Source: Trematomus loennbergii (taxonomy: Eukaryota > Chordata > Actinopteri > Perciformes > Nototheniidae). Taken from it: a stretch of 64,000 nucleotides of DNA. The first letter of the stretch is position 1; every line of letters starts with the position of its first letter. Positions 12,401 through 21,361 of this stretch are shown here, piece by piece. Under the pieces are notes generated by a model. The model made no database searches, was not told the origin of the DNA, and saw nothing but the letters and a program-made list of their open reading frames with translations. Where the stretch lies: NCBI GenBank assembly GCA_012861695.1, contig JAAOOA010000145.1, forward strand, positions 565,001 through 629,000, read 5' to 3'. The position numbers were made by a program, and so were the translations under genes.

Positions 12401-15400
12401 ACAGCTAATATAACACAACACATTAGTTGTATTTCCTTTAACTGGTGGATTATGGATATATAGTTGCTGATCGACAGCTGGAACACAAACCACCAAATAC
12501 AACAAATAATTCAGATCCAGTCGTCATGACTCCACTCCGGAGGGATTCCCCCATCATTTCTTACAGTTTCTCATCAAGGGGGTCTCCTGTCCCCGGGACA
12601 AACACACTGCCTGAGGAAGGTTATGTGTATTTCTTTTGTCATTAACTTTTTTCGGACCACTTATTTATTTATTTTGGTGACGATCCGACCTCCATGCTGC
12701 TACTCTGGTTCAAACTGCATCCACCAAACAATATGATTTATCTCGACCTCCCACAATAACCAAAATCTGACACGGTGTGAGATGTCTTTTTTAGCTGTTC
12801 TGTCCTCATTTCCTGCGATCTTCTTCATGCAGTCAGTCAGAATGAATGAATGGGCGTTTCTTTGACTATTTATAGGCAAATATGGGCGTTACGAGTCGAT
12901 TGTGATTTATAAAGGGAAACAGGCGTAGGAGTGCCGTACGCACTTCCCTCGCCGGTACGCAATGTTTTGTGAATCGGAATTTCGGAAGATTTCTGTACCT
13001 ATTTTTTTGCTTTGTACTACGTAAGCACCTTCCCACGTCAATCCTACGCAAGGCGTTATAAATGAGGCCCCTGGTGAGCTGGTTGTTTAGCATTAGCAGA
13101 TAAAACAGTGTTTTGTGAAATCACATGTAGAGTCAATGCAAAGACCCAGATCCGTGCCTGGCAACACGAAGGAAGTGAAGATGTTAAATTCATATCACCT
13201 GCGTATTCGTGCAGCGTGACACATTTCAACTTGAGTGTAAAGTTTGTGACGCTCTGTTACAAAAACCTGTCAGTGTTGAGATTGTGCTCCTGGGTCTCTG
13301 ACGGTCTGAGGGGAATCAGAGAGGAGAACAGAGCTCTACAGCAGCTCATATTAATCAGGGTTATTCATGTTCCTGTATAAACCAGAGACTGTCTGTGGTG
13401 CTAACAATATAGTGACTGCTGTACTTATGACTTCATGAAGTTACTCTGAGTGTTGATGGAGCAGCTAATGTTAGCCTAGCTTTAATCAAACCCATCTCTT
13501 CAGAAAAAAACATTTAAAATGTTATGCTCGTTGTGTTGGAGACAGACCTGACAAAGCATTAACTCAGGCTTTTTACAAATCAGTATCATTCTGTTGTTAT
13601 TTAGGCATCCTTTCCATATGTTTATTTCTATGAATTCACAGCAGATTCTATGCAAGTTGGGTTTATAGTGTACCAGGTTAATACAGCTGTGTGTAGATAC
13701 AGGGAACATGTGCTCCTCTGGGTCATGAATCCAGACAGGATGCTCTCTGGTTTTATGATCATGTGAATGTAAGCTATCTACCTGATCACAAGGGTATATA
13801 TTATATAGACCTTTTTTTAAATATCAAACTAGAATGTGCCCCCTTGTTGTACCTTTGGTGAGAATCAGCCCTCTAAGTAAAGTGCTATAAAGGATGTGTT
13901 CATCTCCACAGAGGGAAGAGGAAGAGTGGTGTTCCTGTGGAGGAGCAGTGTCCAGCTGTGCTCTGTGTCAGGACGTCCTGAAGGATCCAGTCTCTACCAG
14001 CTGTGGACACTGGTTCTGCAGACAGTGCATCACCTCATACTGGGAGCAGCGCCTCCATCAGGAGACCCCTCCTGTCCCCAGTGTGGAGAAAGATCCAGAA
14101 CCAGAGCTGGCCTGCAGACAGCCAGTCAGACCAGCTCTGTACGAGGTAAGAGGCCGAACTCATGCAGCGTCTTATTCCTCTTCCTGGTTCATTTGTTTTT
14201 TTATTAGGTATTCTGTTGAAGAACATAGACATTAAATGTTTATAAACATTTAAACTCAGTCTGTTTTTATTAGTTTTATTGTTATATTCTCAAAAGCATT
14301 TCCTGATTCTCTCCTGTTTCCTTCTCTTCAGCAGATAGTGGTCTGCAGGAGGTTTTAGATGAACATAGGCTCAGTCTGAGGAGGAGATGTGAACGTGTGA
14401 CTGAAGGAACTGATCAAAGTGAAACCCTCCTCAACAGGATCTTCACTGAGCTCTACATCACACAAGGCCAGAGTGAAGAGGTTAATACCCAACATGAGGT
14501 GAGGCAGCTGGAGACAGCTTCCAAGAAAGAGACCCTCCATGACACTCCAATCAAGTGCCAGGACATCTTTAAAGCCTTACCTGACCAACAGACTCTCATC
14601 AGAGCGGTCCTGACCAACGGAGTCGCTGGAGTTGGAAAAACCTTCTCAGTGCAGAAGTTCACTCTGGACTGGGCCGAGGGTTTGGAAACCAAGATGTCAG
14701 TCTGGTGATCCCGCTCTCCTTCAGGGAGCTGAACCTGATCAAAGGTGAGCAGTACAGTCTTCTCAGGCTGCTCCATGTTTTCCATCCAACCTTACAGAAG
14801 GTCACAGCAGAGCAGCTGGCTGTCTGCAAAGTGCTGCTCATCTTTGACGGCCTGGATGAAAGCAGACTTTCTCTGGACTTCAGAAACAATGAGGTTGTGT
14901 CTGATGTCTCACAGCAGTCCTCAGTCAACGTGCTGCTGACAAACCTCATCAGGGGGAAGCTGCTTCCCTCGGCTCTCGTCTGGATAACTTCCAGACCTGC
15001 AGCGGCCAATCAGATCCCTCCTGAGTGTGTGGACAGGGTAACAGAAGTACGAGGCTTCACTGACGCCCAGAAGGAGGAGTACTTCAGGAGGAGATCGAGT
15101 GATGAAGACCTGTCCAGCAGAATCATCTCTCACATCAAGAGCTCCAGGAGCCTCCACATCATGTGTCTGATCCCAGTCTTCTGCTGGATCACTGCTGCAG
15201 TTCTGGACCACATGTTGACTACAGACCAGAGAGGAGAGCTGCCCCAGACCCTCACTGACATGTACTCACACTTCCTGCTGGTCCAGACCAAGAGGAAGAA
15301 GCAGAAGTATGAAGAGGGACATGAGACGAGTCCACAGCAGCTGACGGAGGCTGACAGGGAGTTCTTCTGAAGCTGGGGAGGCTGGCGTTTGAACATCTGG

Positions 15401-18400
15401 AGAAAGAACATCATGTTCTACCAAGAAGACCTGCAGCGCTGTGGTCTTGGTGTCACCGAGGCCTTGGTGCACTCAGGAGTTTGTACAGAGATCTTCAAAA
15501 GAGAGAGAGTGATCTTCAGAAAACAGTCTACTGCTTTGTTCATCTGAGCATTCAGGAGTTTCTGGCTGCAGTCTACATGTTCCACTGTTACACCAACAGA
15601 ACACAGAGGTACTGAAGGACTTCCTGAAGAGACTGGCTATGAGAACAGTAAAACAGTGATCAGGATTACCCATCCCTGGATGTCTTCCTAAAGGGAGCCA
15701 TGGCGAAATCCCTCAGAAGTGAAAATGGCCACCTGGACCTGTTTGTCCGCTTTCTCCACGGCCTCTCTCTGGAGTCCAACCAGAGACTGTTAGGAGGCCT
15801 GCTGGGTCGCACAGACAACCGTCAGAAATCATCCAGAGAGCCATCAGAGGCCAGCTGGGTCGCACAGACAACAGACCACATTCATCCAGAGACTCTTAGG
15901 AGGCCTGCTGGGTCGCACAGACAACAGTCCAGAAATCCAGAGAGCCATCAACAACCTGAAGAAGATGAACAGTGATAAATCTCTCCTGACAGGACATCAA
16001 CATCTTCCACTGTCTGACAGAGATGAAGGACCTCTCAGTACATCAGGAGATCACAGAGTTCCTGAAGTCAGAGAACAGATCAGAGAAACTCTCTGTGATC
16101 CACTGCTCTGCTCTGGCCTACATGCTGCAGATGTCAGAGGAGGTTCTGGATGAGTTGGACCTGAGAAGTACAAACATCAGCTGAGGGACGACGAGACTGA
16201 TTCCAGCTGTGAGGAACTGCAGGAAGGCCAAGTAAGTCCAGATGTGATTAACTTTATAAACTAATGTGGATCAGAAGTTTAATTATTCAAATAAACACTA
16301 TAACATTTCTGCTGTTTAAATACTGAGAGCAAAATAAACCAACACTGTTCTTCTATTTATTTATAATAATAGTTAAACTGAAGCGTTTCTCTCTTCATAT
16401 TGAGTGATGGAGGCGACATGTCAAACACATGAAGGACTTAGAGGTTTCTCAGCATGTGATCACACCACACAGCAGGACTTACAGTTATCAGTTATTATTA
16501 CTTTCTAGTAGTTTCTTTATCATTAAACACACACACGTTTTTATCACAATGTTTAGAGTTTAAAATCAGATCTATATCATATCCCACCAATACCAGAGTT
16601 ATGTCTTAACCTGTTAAGCCCCGAGCTTGTTTTTCAGGTTTCAGGCTCGAAAATGACATGCCCAAACAAATGACTACAACTTCACTTCTAAAAGGGTTAT
16701 ATGAATAATTTATTTTATCAAAGCAAGGTTAATCTGTGAGTTGGATGTAGAAGTGTCAGAATCAATATAGATTTTTCCCAGTCAGAGTAAATTCAGATGG
16801 AACATGGTAAAATTCTTACCTGCGCCTAAGAAAAAACATTACTTATAGTGAAAACCACCCTTGAATGATGGGTTAGTAGACTAAAAGCTTAGGAATCCAA
16901 AGTATAACATATAATAAGTACCCTGTATCAAGATTGAGGCAAAACAAGTTAAATTTGACTTTTTAGAGAGGTTTAGCAAAACAAAGTTCCAGGCGGAATA
17001 AGCTTTCGGCACATTTGGGTACATCTGGTTCCATCAGTGCCATTTGACCTTTTTCAGGTACCAGACTATAAAAATGATGTATTACATTGAATTATCACCA
17101 TAGTTTTTCATTCCATCCAAAGAAAAAAAAAAAATAAAAAATTAAAGAATAAAAAAAAAAATGTGGTTTGTTACTGTGTTTGTGTTACATTTCCAGATGC
17201 TCAGAGAAGCCAAAACATCCATCATTCACATATTAATTAACATTTAAATATGTACATCTCTAATATTGTCGTGATTTATTTAATTTCTGTTTCTTTGGTA
17301 ACAGTCAGTGACAGCAGGAGCACAGACATGTGATCAGATCGCACTGACAACACATTACACTCTATTATCATATATTATTATATATAAAATGGACTAACAG
17401 CAAATCTCAATCAGAACATATGTCAAATATTTTTTTCATCAAATGCTTGAGGTCATTATGTTTCCTCTTTTTTAACACATGTTGTAATATATGTGTTATT
17501 ATAGACTTGCCGGCTGTGGACTCTCAGAGACTCAGTGTGAAGTCGTGGCCTCAGCTCTGAGTCTGACCCTCCCATCTGAGAGATCTGGACCTGGGTGAGA
17601 ACCTGAAGGATTCAGGAGTGGAGCTGCTGATCTCTGGACTAAAGAGTCCAAACTGCAGACTGGAGGCTCTCAGGTCAGTTCACTGACTGAACTTCATCTG
17701 TTTGTGTTTATCATTTTCTGAATTTGAAAAAAATACATTAAAATTATTTATCCATTTTTGCTAATGACTGAATATTGATCAGAATAACAAAGAGAAGGTG
17801 AATGTGTGAGGGAGAGTGTTTGAGCTTCCACAGACTCACTCTGTGCTCCATGAGTCAGTGGAGATGCTGTCAGTACTGATGAGCTGTGAGGGAGATGAAG
17901 GAGTTGTTAAACATCTGATCAAAGTTAAGTTCCGATTATCAGTGGATTGTTCTACATCATCTCTGAGATTAAAGGTCTCCTATCATGCAAAAGTCACTTC
18001 CTGATGTCTTCTCTACATCACCATGTGTCCCGGTGTCAGGAGACTCACAAAGTGTCAGGAAACAAACCCCTCTCTCTTTTCCTCCGTACCCACATCTCTA
18101 AAAACGGGGCAACAACGGAGCTGATCCAGATTTGCTGCGTCATGACGGCATTACTAAATTGTGGGCGGGCTTTACACCACGGGCCAATCAGAAACGTTGC
18201 TGTCGGAACAATGGACGTGTTCTGGAAGTAATATGGTCTGTGTTTACATTAGCATGCTAACACTCAGAGCTAACCTGTACTGGAGAGAGCATGTGTGAAG
18301 AAGCAGGAAATAAAAGGAACTCACCTTGTGGTAAACCTGAGAGAGAGAAAGAGTTTGAGCTCCATACTGTTTCAGAGATAATCCTTGATGTGGTTTGGAA

Positions 18401-20679
18401 CATGATATGGAGTTTAATCACGGCAGCATTTAGCTGAGTTTCTGCTGGTAGAATTCTGATCAGGCATTAGCTCCACCTCCTTTTTTTTTTTCAAGCTAAG
18501 GACCCGAACCTGCTCTTCTCTAACAGCTGGAACAGAGGGATATGAGGGATTTCTAAAATGCATGATCTGTTTGGTATTTTGAGCAAAACACATCATAGAC
18601 ATGTTTTTATATATTTGTATATATCTGAGACCCATAATATATGCCTAAAATAGCATGATAGGAGACCTTTAAAACCCTGTTTAACTCTGAACAGATTATT
18701 AAACCTGGAGTTATTTCAAACAGGAACATTGTTTTCTAAAGTTACATCATGTTTTCTTTATTCAGACTGAGGCTGCAGTTTGTCAGAGATCAGCTGTTCT
18801 GCTCTGATCTCAGCTCTGAAGTCCAACATCCATCTGAGAGATCTGGACCTGAGTCCAACGCTCTGAAGGATTCAGGAGTGGAGCTGCTGAGAGATCTTCT
18901 GGAGAGTCCAGACTGCAGACTGGAGACTCTCAGGTCAGTTCACTGACTCTCTGTTACTGCTGGAGATCTCATGTTTCATTAGTTATTCAACCTGATTCTT
19001 CTACATAATTAACTTACATCTATAAAGTTTAAATGTTCTTTTATTCATACTTTCATTTGTAGGTACTAAAGTAAGAACTGCAGAGATAAATGTTGACTGA
19101 TTCTTAAAGGAACTGTAATAGATGTTAGTTGTAAAAGTAAATCTATGTTTTTAATATTTAGTAAACGATAACGTCTGAATAAAGTTCATCTGAAGTAATA
19201 TTAGTTTTACAGGATAAAGTTGACTTTCTGAAGAAGACATGTTTTTGTTCCCATTCATTTCAATGTTGAGTAACACATCTGATTATAAACAGATTTGTAT
19301 CCTCATCATGTTTTCTTTATTCAGACTGAGGCTGCAGTTTGTCAGAGATCAGCTGTTCTGCTCTGGCCTCAGCTCTGAAGTCCAACATCCATCTGAGAGA
19401 TCTGGACCTGAGCAACGATCTGCAGGATTCAGAGAAGCTGCTGAGAGATCTTCTGGAGAGTCCAGACTGCAGACTGGAGACTCTCAGGTCAGTAAGGGGT
19501 CTCTGCTGGTTCAGCAGTATTGTATGAACCACAGGGAGGTGTTTCTCTCACTGGGGAAACAGATCAGTGATGTTACCCACTGACTGCAGGCTCTTTCATT
19601 CTTCCATCAACTATAGAAGGCCAGCTGAACATGCAAAGCCACACTTTAGTAATCAACTCTCTAACAGACATATGGGGTTTTACAGAAGAGTGGGAAAGGT
19701 AGTCTGTTCTTATGGGATGTTTTTAGTTTCTAGCCCAGGGGTGTCCAAACTGCGGCCCGGGGGCCAAATGCGGCCCTCGGAATCGGCCCTCAGCAAATTC
19801 TGAAAGTATAATGAAATATGGCCCACAAGAAACTTCTGCTTGTCTTGTATTGTACTTCTTAAATATATATGTACACATATATTACACAGTAGTATTCATG
19901 TGTTAATAAGCCCACCTTTAAAATAAATTCAGTCAATTAAAGCTGAAAACATTTCTAACAAATCTAACTTGATAAGAAAAAAGCCCAATAACTTATTGTT
20001 ATAACAAGCGTGAAATAAACCCTTCATATTTCCTGTAATTATAATCAATCTGAAGCTCCTGTTTAAAGGAATGAGCTGCTGACAGAATAAAGTAAACCCT
20101 CTGGAGAGCTGGAGCTGTTTTGTTTCTTAAAGCATCTTCAAGTAACAAGCATCCTTTACCTTCATTTGATTGAGTTTCCTGACTTATAACTGAACTTATG
20201 AGGCAGTAACCTCTAGAGAGCGGCCCAGACCTTTATATATTTTTCTGTATGTGGCCCTCGGTGAAAAAGTTTGGACCCCCCTGTTCTAGACCAATGACTG
20301 GTTACTTCCTGTCATGCAGCTGAGAGCTGTGGCAGGCAGTCGTAGTGTTTGCAGAGAAGATATGATGGGATGTAAAGCATGAGATCAGGACTCTGAAGCT
20401 GACTCAAAGAACTAACACTTATTTTAAACTGGATCTAAACTGTTGGATTGTGTTCTCTACAGGATCAGAGATAAGAGACGATCAGAGCCACGATCCAGAA
20501 GACCTGTGAGTACTGAAACCATATCCTCCATTCATCAAGATAGTAAACTCTTTAATGGAGCGTGACCTCAGAGGAAAACAACACTCTTCTTTCTCTCTTC
20601 ATCATTTCTGTTTCTCTTTGTTTTATCATCATCATTATTCTCTCTCTCTCTCCTTCTCCTCTCAGGTGACAGGAAGTGA
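303..20679 (+). CDS. NLR copy A: RING-FISNA-NACHT-LRR receptor, whole gene, frame broken
   Basis: Gene-level entry for the first of two tandem fish NLR-C (NLRC3-like) genes. The order seen is: first coding exon, four N-terminal repeat exons, RING exon, large FISNA-NACHT-helical exon, three LRR exons, and two tiny C-terminal exons ending in a TGA at 20677-20679. All boundaries have GT-AG splice signals that match those of copy B. Family knowledge says such proteins are cytosolic innate sensors that oligomerise through NACHT. Introns are swollen by transposons, mainly 3321-13073. The main exon and the LRR exons carry several indels that break the frame, so no full protein can be read. It is either a pseudogene or a real gene in an unpolished assembly. 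No terminal B30.2 domain, common in this family, was seen. Confidence 0.9.
782..882 (+). CDS. NLR copy A N-terminal repeat exon 1
   Basis: First of four nearly identical repeat exons. AG acceptor at 780-781, GTAAGAG donor at 883. It should encode a unit with [18 protein letters not shown] and then NEPGPSDTK. It is 101 bases, one G short in the run near 836-839 relative to the other three, so this unit shifts frame. Fish NLR-C genes are known to have about 30-residue N-terminal repeats, each on one exon. Confidence 0.8.
959..1075 (+). mobile_element. piggyBac-type 5' end fragment in array unit
   Basis: About 117 bases beginning CCTGTTACGCACGG directly after TTAA, matching the 5' end of the full element at 3321. 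It stops at GGGAAGAG, where the array-unit sequence starts. It is a by-product of tandem duplication, since it lacks its own 3' end. Confidence 0.8.
1438..1539 (+). CDS. NLR copy A N-terminal repeat exon 2
   Basis: 102-base exon (34 codons) with TTTCCACAG acceptor and AAA/GTAAGAG donor. Open in the expected phase, with [19 protein letters not shown]. The length is a multiple of three, so adding or losing one such exon keeps the reading frame. Confidence 0.85.
1615..2115 (+). mobile_element. Composite of two piggyBac-type 5' end fragments
   Basis: The first 383 bases match 3321-3700 of the full element. They are joined within a shared TGT at about 1997-1999 to a second copy of the first 117 bases. 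The joint records a second internal duplication event in the array. Confidence 0.8.
2480..2581 (+). CDS. NLR copy A N-terminal repeat exon 3
   Basis: 102-base exon identical in structure to the 1438-1539 unit, with the same splice signals and open in the same phase. The distance from the previous unit is 1042 bases against about 660 for the others. The extra is a copied piece of piggyBac-type sequence (1615-1997). Confidence 0.85.
2657..2777 (+). mobile_element. piggyBac-type 5' end fragment in array unit
   Basis: Same truncated 5' end as at 959-1075, preceded by TTAA and ending at the same AAGAG joint. It marks the boundary of the next array unit. Confidence 0.8.
3143..3244 (+). CDS. NLR copy A N-terminal repeat exon 4
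   Basis: 102-base exon with the same acceptor, donor and coding phase as the previous units. It lies 76 bases upstream of the full-length piggyBac-type element at 3321 and is the last of the array. It corresponds by position to the single repeat exon 29756-29855 in copy B. Confidence 0.85.
3321..4486 (+). mobile_element. piggyBac-type non-autonomous element, full length
   Basis: TTAA target duplications lie at 3317-3320 and 4487-4490. Termini are CCTGTTACGCAC and the inverted GTGCTTAACAGG (12 bases, one mismatch). The length is 1166 bases and no transposase was seen. The empty site is visible in copy B at 29928-29931. TTAA duplication with CCYGTTA ends fits the piggyBac superfamily. Interior is AT-rich and mostly unrecognisable. 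Confidence 0.85.
5240..6125 (-). CDS. Two-exon acidic ORF in piggyBac-type element, transposase N-terminus-like remnant
   Basis: On the minus strand, an ATG at 6125 opens [14 protein letters not shown] and then an acidic stretch with [10 protein letters not shown]. Exon 1 ends at 5921 with an AAAG/GTATGT donor. Exon 2 begins at 5339 after TTTTCATAG, reads [18 protein letters not shown] and [10 protein letters not shown], and stops at 5240-5242, where the TAA overlaps an AATAAA signal. Acidic S-D-E-rich N-termini are typical of piggyBac-derived proteins. Exon 1 has an internal frame break near 5985 (a duplicated TCGGACTCTGATTC segment). No DDD catalytic core is present, so this could be a deletion remnant of the transposase or a small element-specific protein. 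Confidence 0.4.
6751..7781 (+). CDS. Harbinger Myb/SANT-like DNA-binding partner protein
   Basis: Two exons, 6751-7111 and 7471-7781, joined G/GTAAGT to CACCCAG, giving an uninterrupted frame of 223 residues that ends in TGA at 7779-7781. An AATAAA lies at 7938. Residues about 5-95 form a trihelix Myb/SANT-like domain: [17 protein letters not shown], then the [13 protein letters not shown] helix and [14 protein letters not shown]. The rest is a Gln/Glu/Arg-rich coiled coil with a repeated QREDRALQ. In Harbinger transposons this protein binds the element ends and carries the transposase to the nucleus. The ATG follows a TATATA motif at about 6680. It is the only long intact coding frame in the nest, and so could still act in trans. 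Confidence 0.88.
7950..8606. other. Spacer between convergent Harbinger genes
   Basis: About 650 bases of AT-rich sequence between the poly(A) signal of the Myb gene (7938-7943) and the minus-strand AATAAA of the transposase at about 8607-8612. No coding or repeat structure recognised. Confidence 0.6.
8639..10034 (-). pseudogene. Harbinger transposase (HARBI1-like, DDE_Tnp_4), frame broken
   Basis: Minus-strand exon 1 is 10034-9827 (MEDVERSF start, donor CTTG/GTAAGC) and exon 2 is 9690-8639 (acceptor TATTTCAG, stop TAA at 8641-8639). Recognisable motifs are [15 protein letters not shown] (helix-turn-helix), [10 protein letters not shown] (first catalytic Asp), GDNAYPL (second Asp) and [15 protein letters not shown] (catalytic Glu). 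Frame shifts occur near 9452 (before the Glu-Tyr-Arg-Ser of the HTH), near 9310 (before RWGLPQC), and probably in exon 1 near 10005. All three catalytic acidic residues remain. The breaks may be decay or read error. Confidence 0.87.
10118..10647. mobile_element. hAT-type MITE nested in Harbinger
   Basis: The ends are CAGGGCTATTCAATTGG and the inverted form ending in TAATTGAATAGCCCTG. They are flanked by a perfect 8-base duplication CTATAGAT at 10110-10117 and 10648-10655. 530 bases, no coding capacity seen. The eight-base duplication and CAG...CTG ends fit the hAT superfamily. It contains a GCGGCCCGCGGGCC stretch next to the left end. Confidence 0.88.
11444..13073. mobile_element. CAGGGGCCTC-ended TIR element, family unresolved
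   Basis: The ends are CAGGGGCCTCATTAT and the inverted TTATAAATGAGGCCCCTG. The empty site in copy B reads GATAAC-CTG-GTGAGC (about 30163-30177). The ends contain repeated GCGTACGC motifs. It encloses a 330-base hAT MITE (12062-12391). A second copy lies in reverse orientation at 36794-38094 without the nested hAT. Confidence 0.75.
12062..12391. mobile_element. hAT-type MITE (TAGGGATGCC ends)
   Basis: Ends TAGGGATGCC and GGCATCCCTA with flanking 8-mers GTCAATTG and GTAAATTG (one mismatch). The homologous element at 36794-38094 shows the empty site. The interior is AT-rich with inverted TTCGAAAATCGA motifs. 330 bases. Confidence 0.87.
13074..13911 (+). other. Shared intron before RING exon, copy A
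   Basis: Sequence colinear with copy B (about 30171-30815) apart from small indels, containing a conserved stretch around 13100-13400 with no preserved frame. Between about 13711 and 13832 copy A has sequence absent from B, at the point where B carries the 12 kb insertion. No gene seen. Confidence 0.6.
13912..14145 (+). CDS. NLR copy A RING exon
   Basis: Acceptor CTCCACAG ends at 13911 and the donor is CGAG/GTAAGA at 14146. It encodes a C3HC4-type [24 protein letters not shown], then [11 protein letters not shown], then after a one-base loss near 14050 the expected second Cys pair (C-P-Q-C) in another frame. RINGs of this type precede FISNA in fish NLR-C proteins and may act as ubiquitin ligase modules. 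Unlike copy B, the exon has no LINE insertion. It is phase 1 at its end and joins the next exon in frame. Confidence 0.85.
14332..16231 (+). CDS. NLR copy A FISNA-NACHT-helical domain exon, several frame shifts
   Basis: Acceptor CTTCAG/CAGATAG and donor CAA/GTAAGTCC. In order: FISNA ([20 protein letters not shown]), Walker A GVAGVGKT at about 14619-14642, Walker [11 protein letters not shown] at about 14834-14863, a sensor-like [11 protein letters not shown] at about 14976-15005, winged-helix region ending in [12 protein letters not shown] (about 15537-15570), then a helical region with three 18-residue repeats. NACHT binds and hydrolyses ATP or GTP to drive oligomerisation. Frame shifts relative to copy B or the family occur near 14686, 15362, 15406, 15521 and after 15600, nearly all losses in short homopolymers. 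Confidence 0.88.
15786..15950 (+). repeat. 54-base in-frame repeat in NLR copy A (3 units)
   Basis: Three 18-residue units with core LLGRTDN or QLGRTDN followed by an IQR-type motif, alternating two subtypes. Two units are slightly damaged by indels. The same region in copy B has five units. It lies in the helical domain between the NACHT winged helix and the LRRs. Confidence 0.85.
16232..16609 (+). other. Intron between NACHT and LRR exons, copy A
   Basis: Colinear with copy B (from 46007) for its first 200 bases, then divergent. AT-rich, no gene or structured element recognised up to the piggyBac-type fragment at 16610. Confidence 0.55.
16610..17155 (-). mobile_element. piggyBac-type element fragment
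   Basis: Begins CCTGTTAAGCCCCGAGC after TTAA (16606-16609) and runs parallel to 4671-5165, so it is the same family in the same reverse orientation. It fades into an A-rich run at about 17120-17160 and no second terminus is seen. Absent from copy B at the matching intron position. Confidence 0.75.
17505..17673 (+). CDS. NLR copy A LRR exon 1, frame broken
   Basis: Ribonuclease-inhibitor-type LRR exon. Acceptor TTATAG and donor CAG/GTCAGTTC. It starts [19 protein letters not shown], then shifts frame. It is 169 bases, against 174 in copy B, with losses near 17555, 17565 and 17595. LRRs of this type form the ligand-sensing solenoid. Confidence 0.82.
17973..18668. mobile_element. TTAA-flanked TIR element (AGGTCTCCTATCATGC ends), copy A
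   Basis: Ends AGGTCTCCTATCATGC and GCATGATAGGAGACCT between TTAA at 17969-17972 and 18669-18672; 696 bases. The same element occupies the same place in copy B (49395-50057), so it predates the duplication. TTAA target and AGG ends suggest Kolobok or piggyBac type, without a transposase. Truncated relatives are at about 24024-24135 and 62743-62850. Confidence 0.82.
18766..18933 (+). CDS. NLR copy A LRR exon 2, frame broken
   Basis: Acceptor TTATTCAG and donor CAG/GTCAGTTC. The expected frame reads [20 protein letters not shown], but bases lost at the start of the exon (CTGAGGCTGCAG) shift it. 168 bases instead of 174 or 171. Matches copy B 50155-50321. Confidence 0.8.
19325..19487 (+). CDS. 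NLR copy A LRR exon 3
   Basis: Same LRR exon type, acceptor TTATTCAG and donor CAG/GTCAGTAAGG. The frame [20 protein letters not shown] is readable from 19345, then [18 protein letters not shown] and [10 protein letters not shown]. The usual central LRR loop is a few residues short. Matches copy B 50716-50880. Confidence 0.8.
19736..20283. mobile_element. hAT-type MITE (CAGGGGTGTCCAAA ends), copy A
   Basis: Ends CAGGGGTGTCCAAACTGCGG and the inverted TTTGGACCCCCCTG. Flanking 8-mers TTCTAGCC and TTCTAGAC differ at one base. 548 bases. Same insertion in copy B (51129-51446), where about 230 internal bases are missing. Confidence 0.87.
20463..20679 (+). CDS. NLR copy A C-terminal exon pair
   Basis: Exon 20463-20505 (CTCTACAG acceptor, CCT/GTGAGT donor) and exon from 20666 (CTCTCAG acceptor), joining to a short basic tail ending in Cys-Asp-Arg-Lys and TGA at 20677-20679. 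The second exon continues as UTR to a possible GTGAGAGG donor at 20694. The frame of the first exon is one base short compared with copy B. Confidence 0.65.
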
Positions 20680-21361
20680 AGACACACAGAAAGGTGAGAG
20701 GTCGTACCGTGTGAAGTTTATTTATTGAGGTTTCAACACGTTTTTCTGGTGTTCCAGACAAATCTGTAAGCTCAGGTTTTATTTGTTCTCAGTTTATTCA
20801 TCACGGGGAGTTTGAGACGTGAAGAGGAGCGTGGAGGCATTTTGGAAAATAAAGAAGAAGGCTGCAGCTGATGAGAGACTTCCTGTTGCTCTCCTCAATA
20901 TGAAATGAACAAAAACAATCAATTGTACTTAAAACTTTTCTTCAGAAGAAAGATGTGTTTCACATACACCTGCTGCTACCTACCACCACCTCCCACCCAT
21001 CCCGGCACCAAAGAGGAGACTCCATCGACCCCAGATACCCCAACTCACTCTTCAGGTTAGCTTGGAGCCCCGCCTTTACCTGCCCCAACATCTCACTTTG
21101 AACGATGTAGTCATCCGGATATCTGCATACTGAGAGTGGGATGCAGGACCCGGTCAATGAGCTGCTGGAAGGGGGTCCACTGGACTGGAGGGCGCTTGGA
21201 TCTGGTGATGCCTTGCTCTTCCTGAAAGGGGAGGACACCTATCTGCCATAGTTTCTCCACCTGACGACTGAGTTCGGCATCGGGGGTTCCAGTTGGGGTG
21301 AAGAGACTCTGGGGGGCATCCGATGGCTCCTGAATAGGGGGGCCCTTGGAGTGTCCAACCT
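20680..21361 (+). other. 3' flank of NLR copy A
   Basis: 3' UTR-like sequence duplicated at 51836-52228 and continued at 56961-57265 on the far side of the hAT insertion in copy B. At 21061 copy A holds the single CTTGGAGC that forms the empty site of that hAT. Minus-strand frames here read YPDDYIVQSEML but match no family recognised. Confidence 0.6.
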
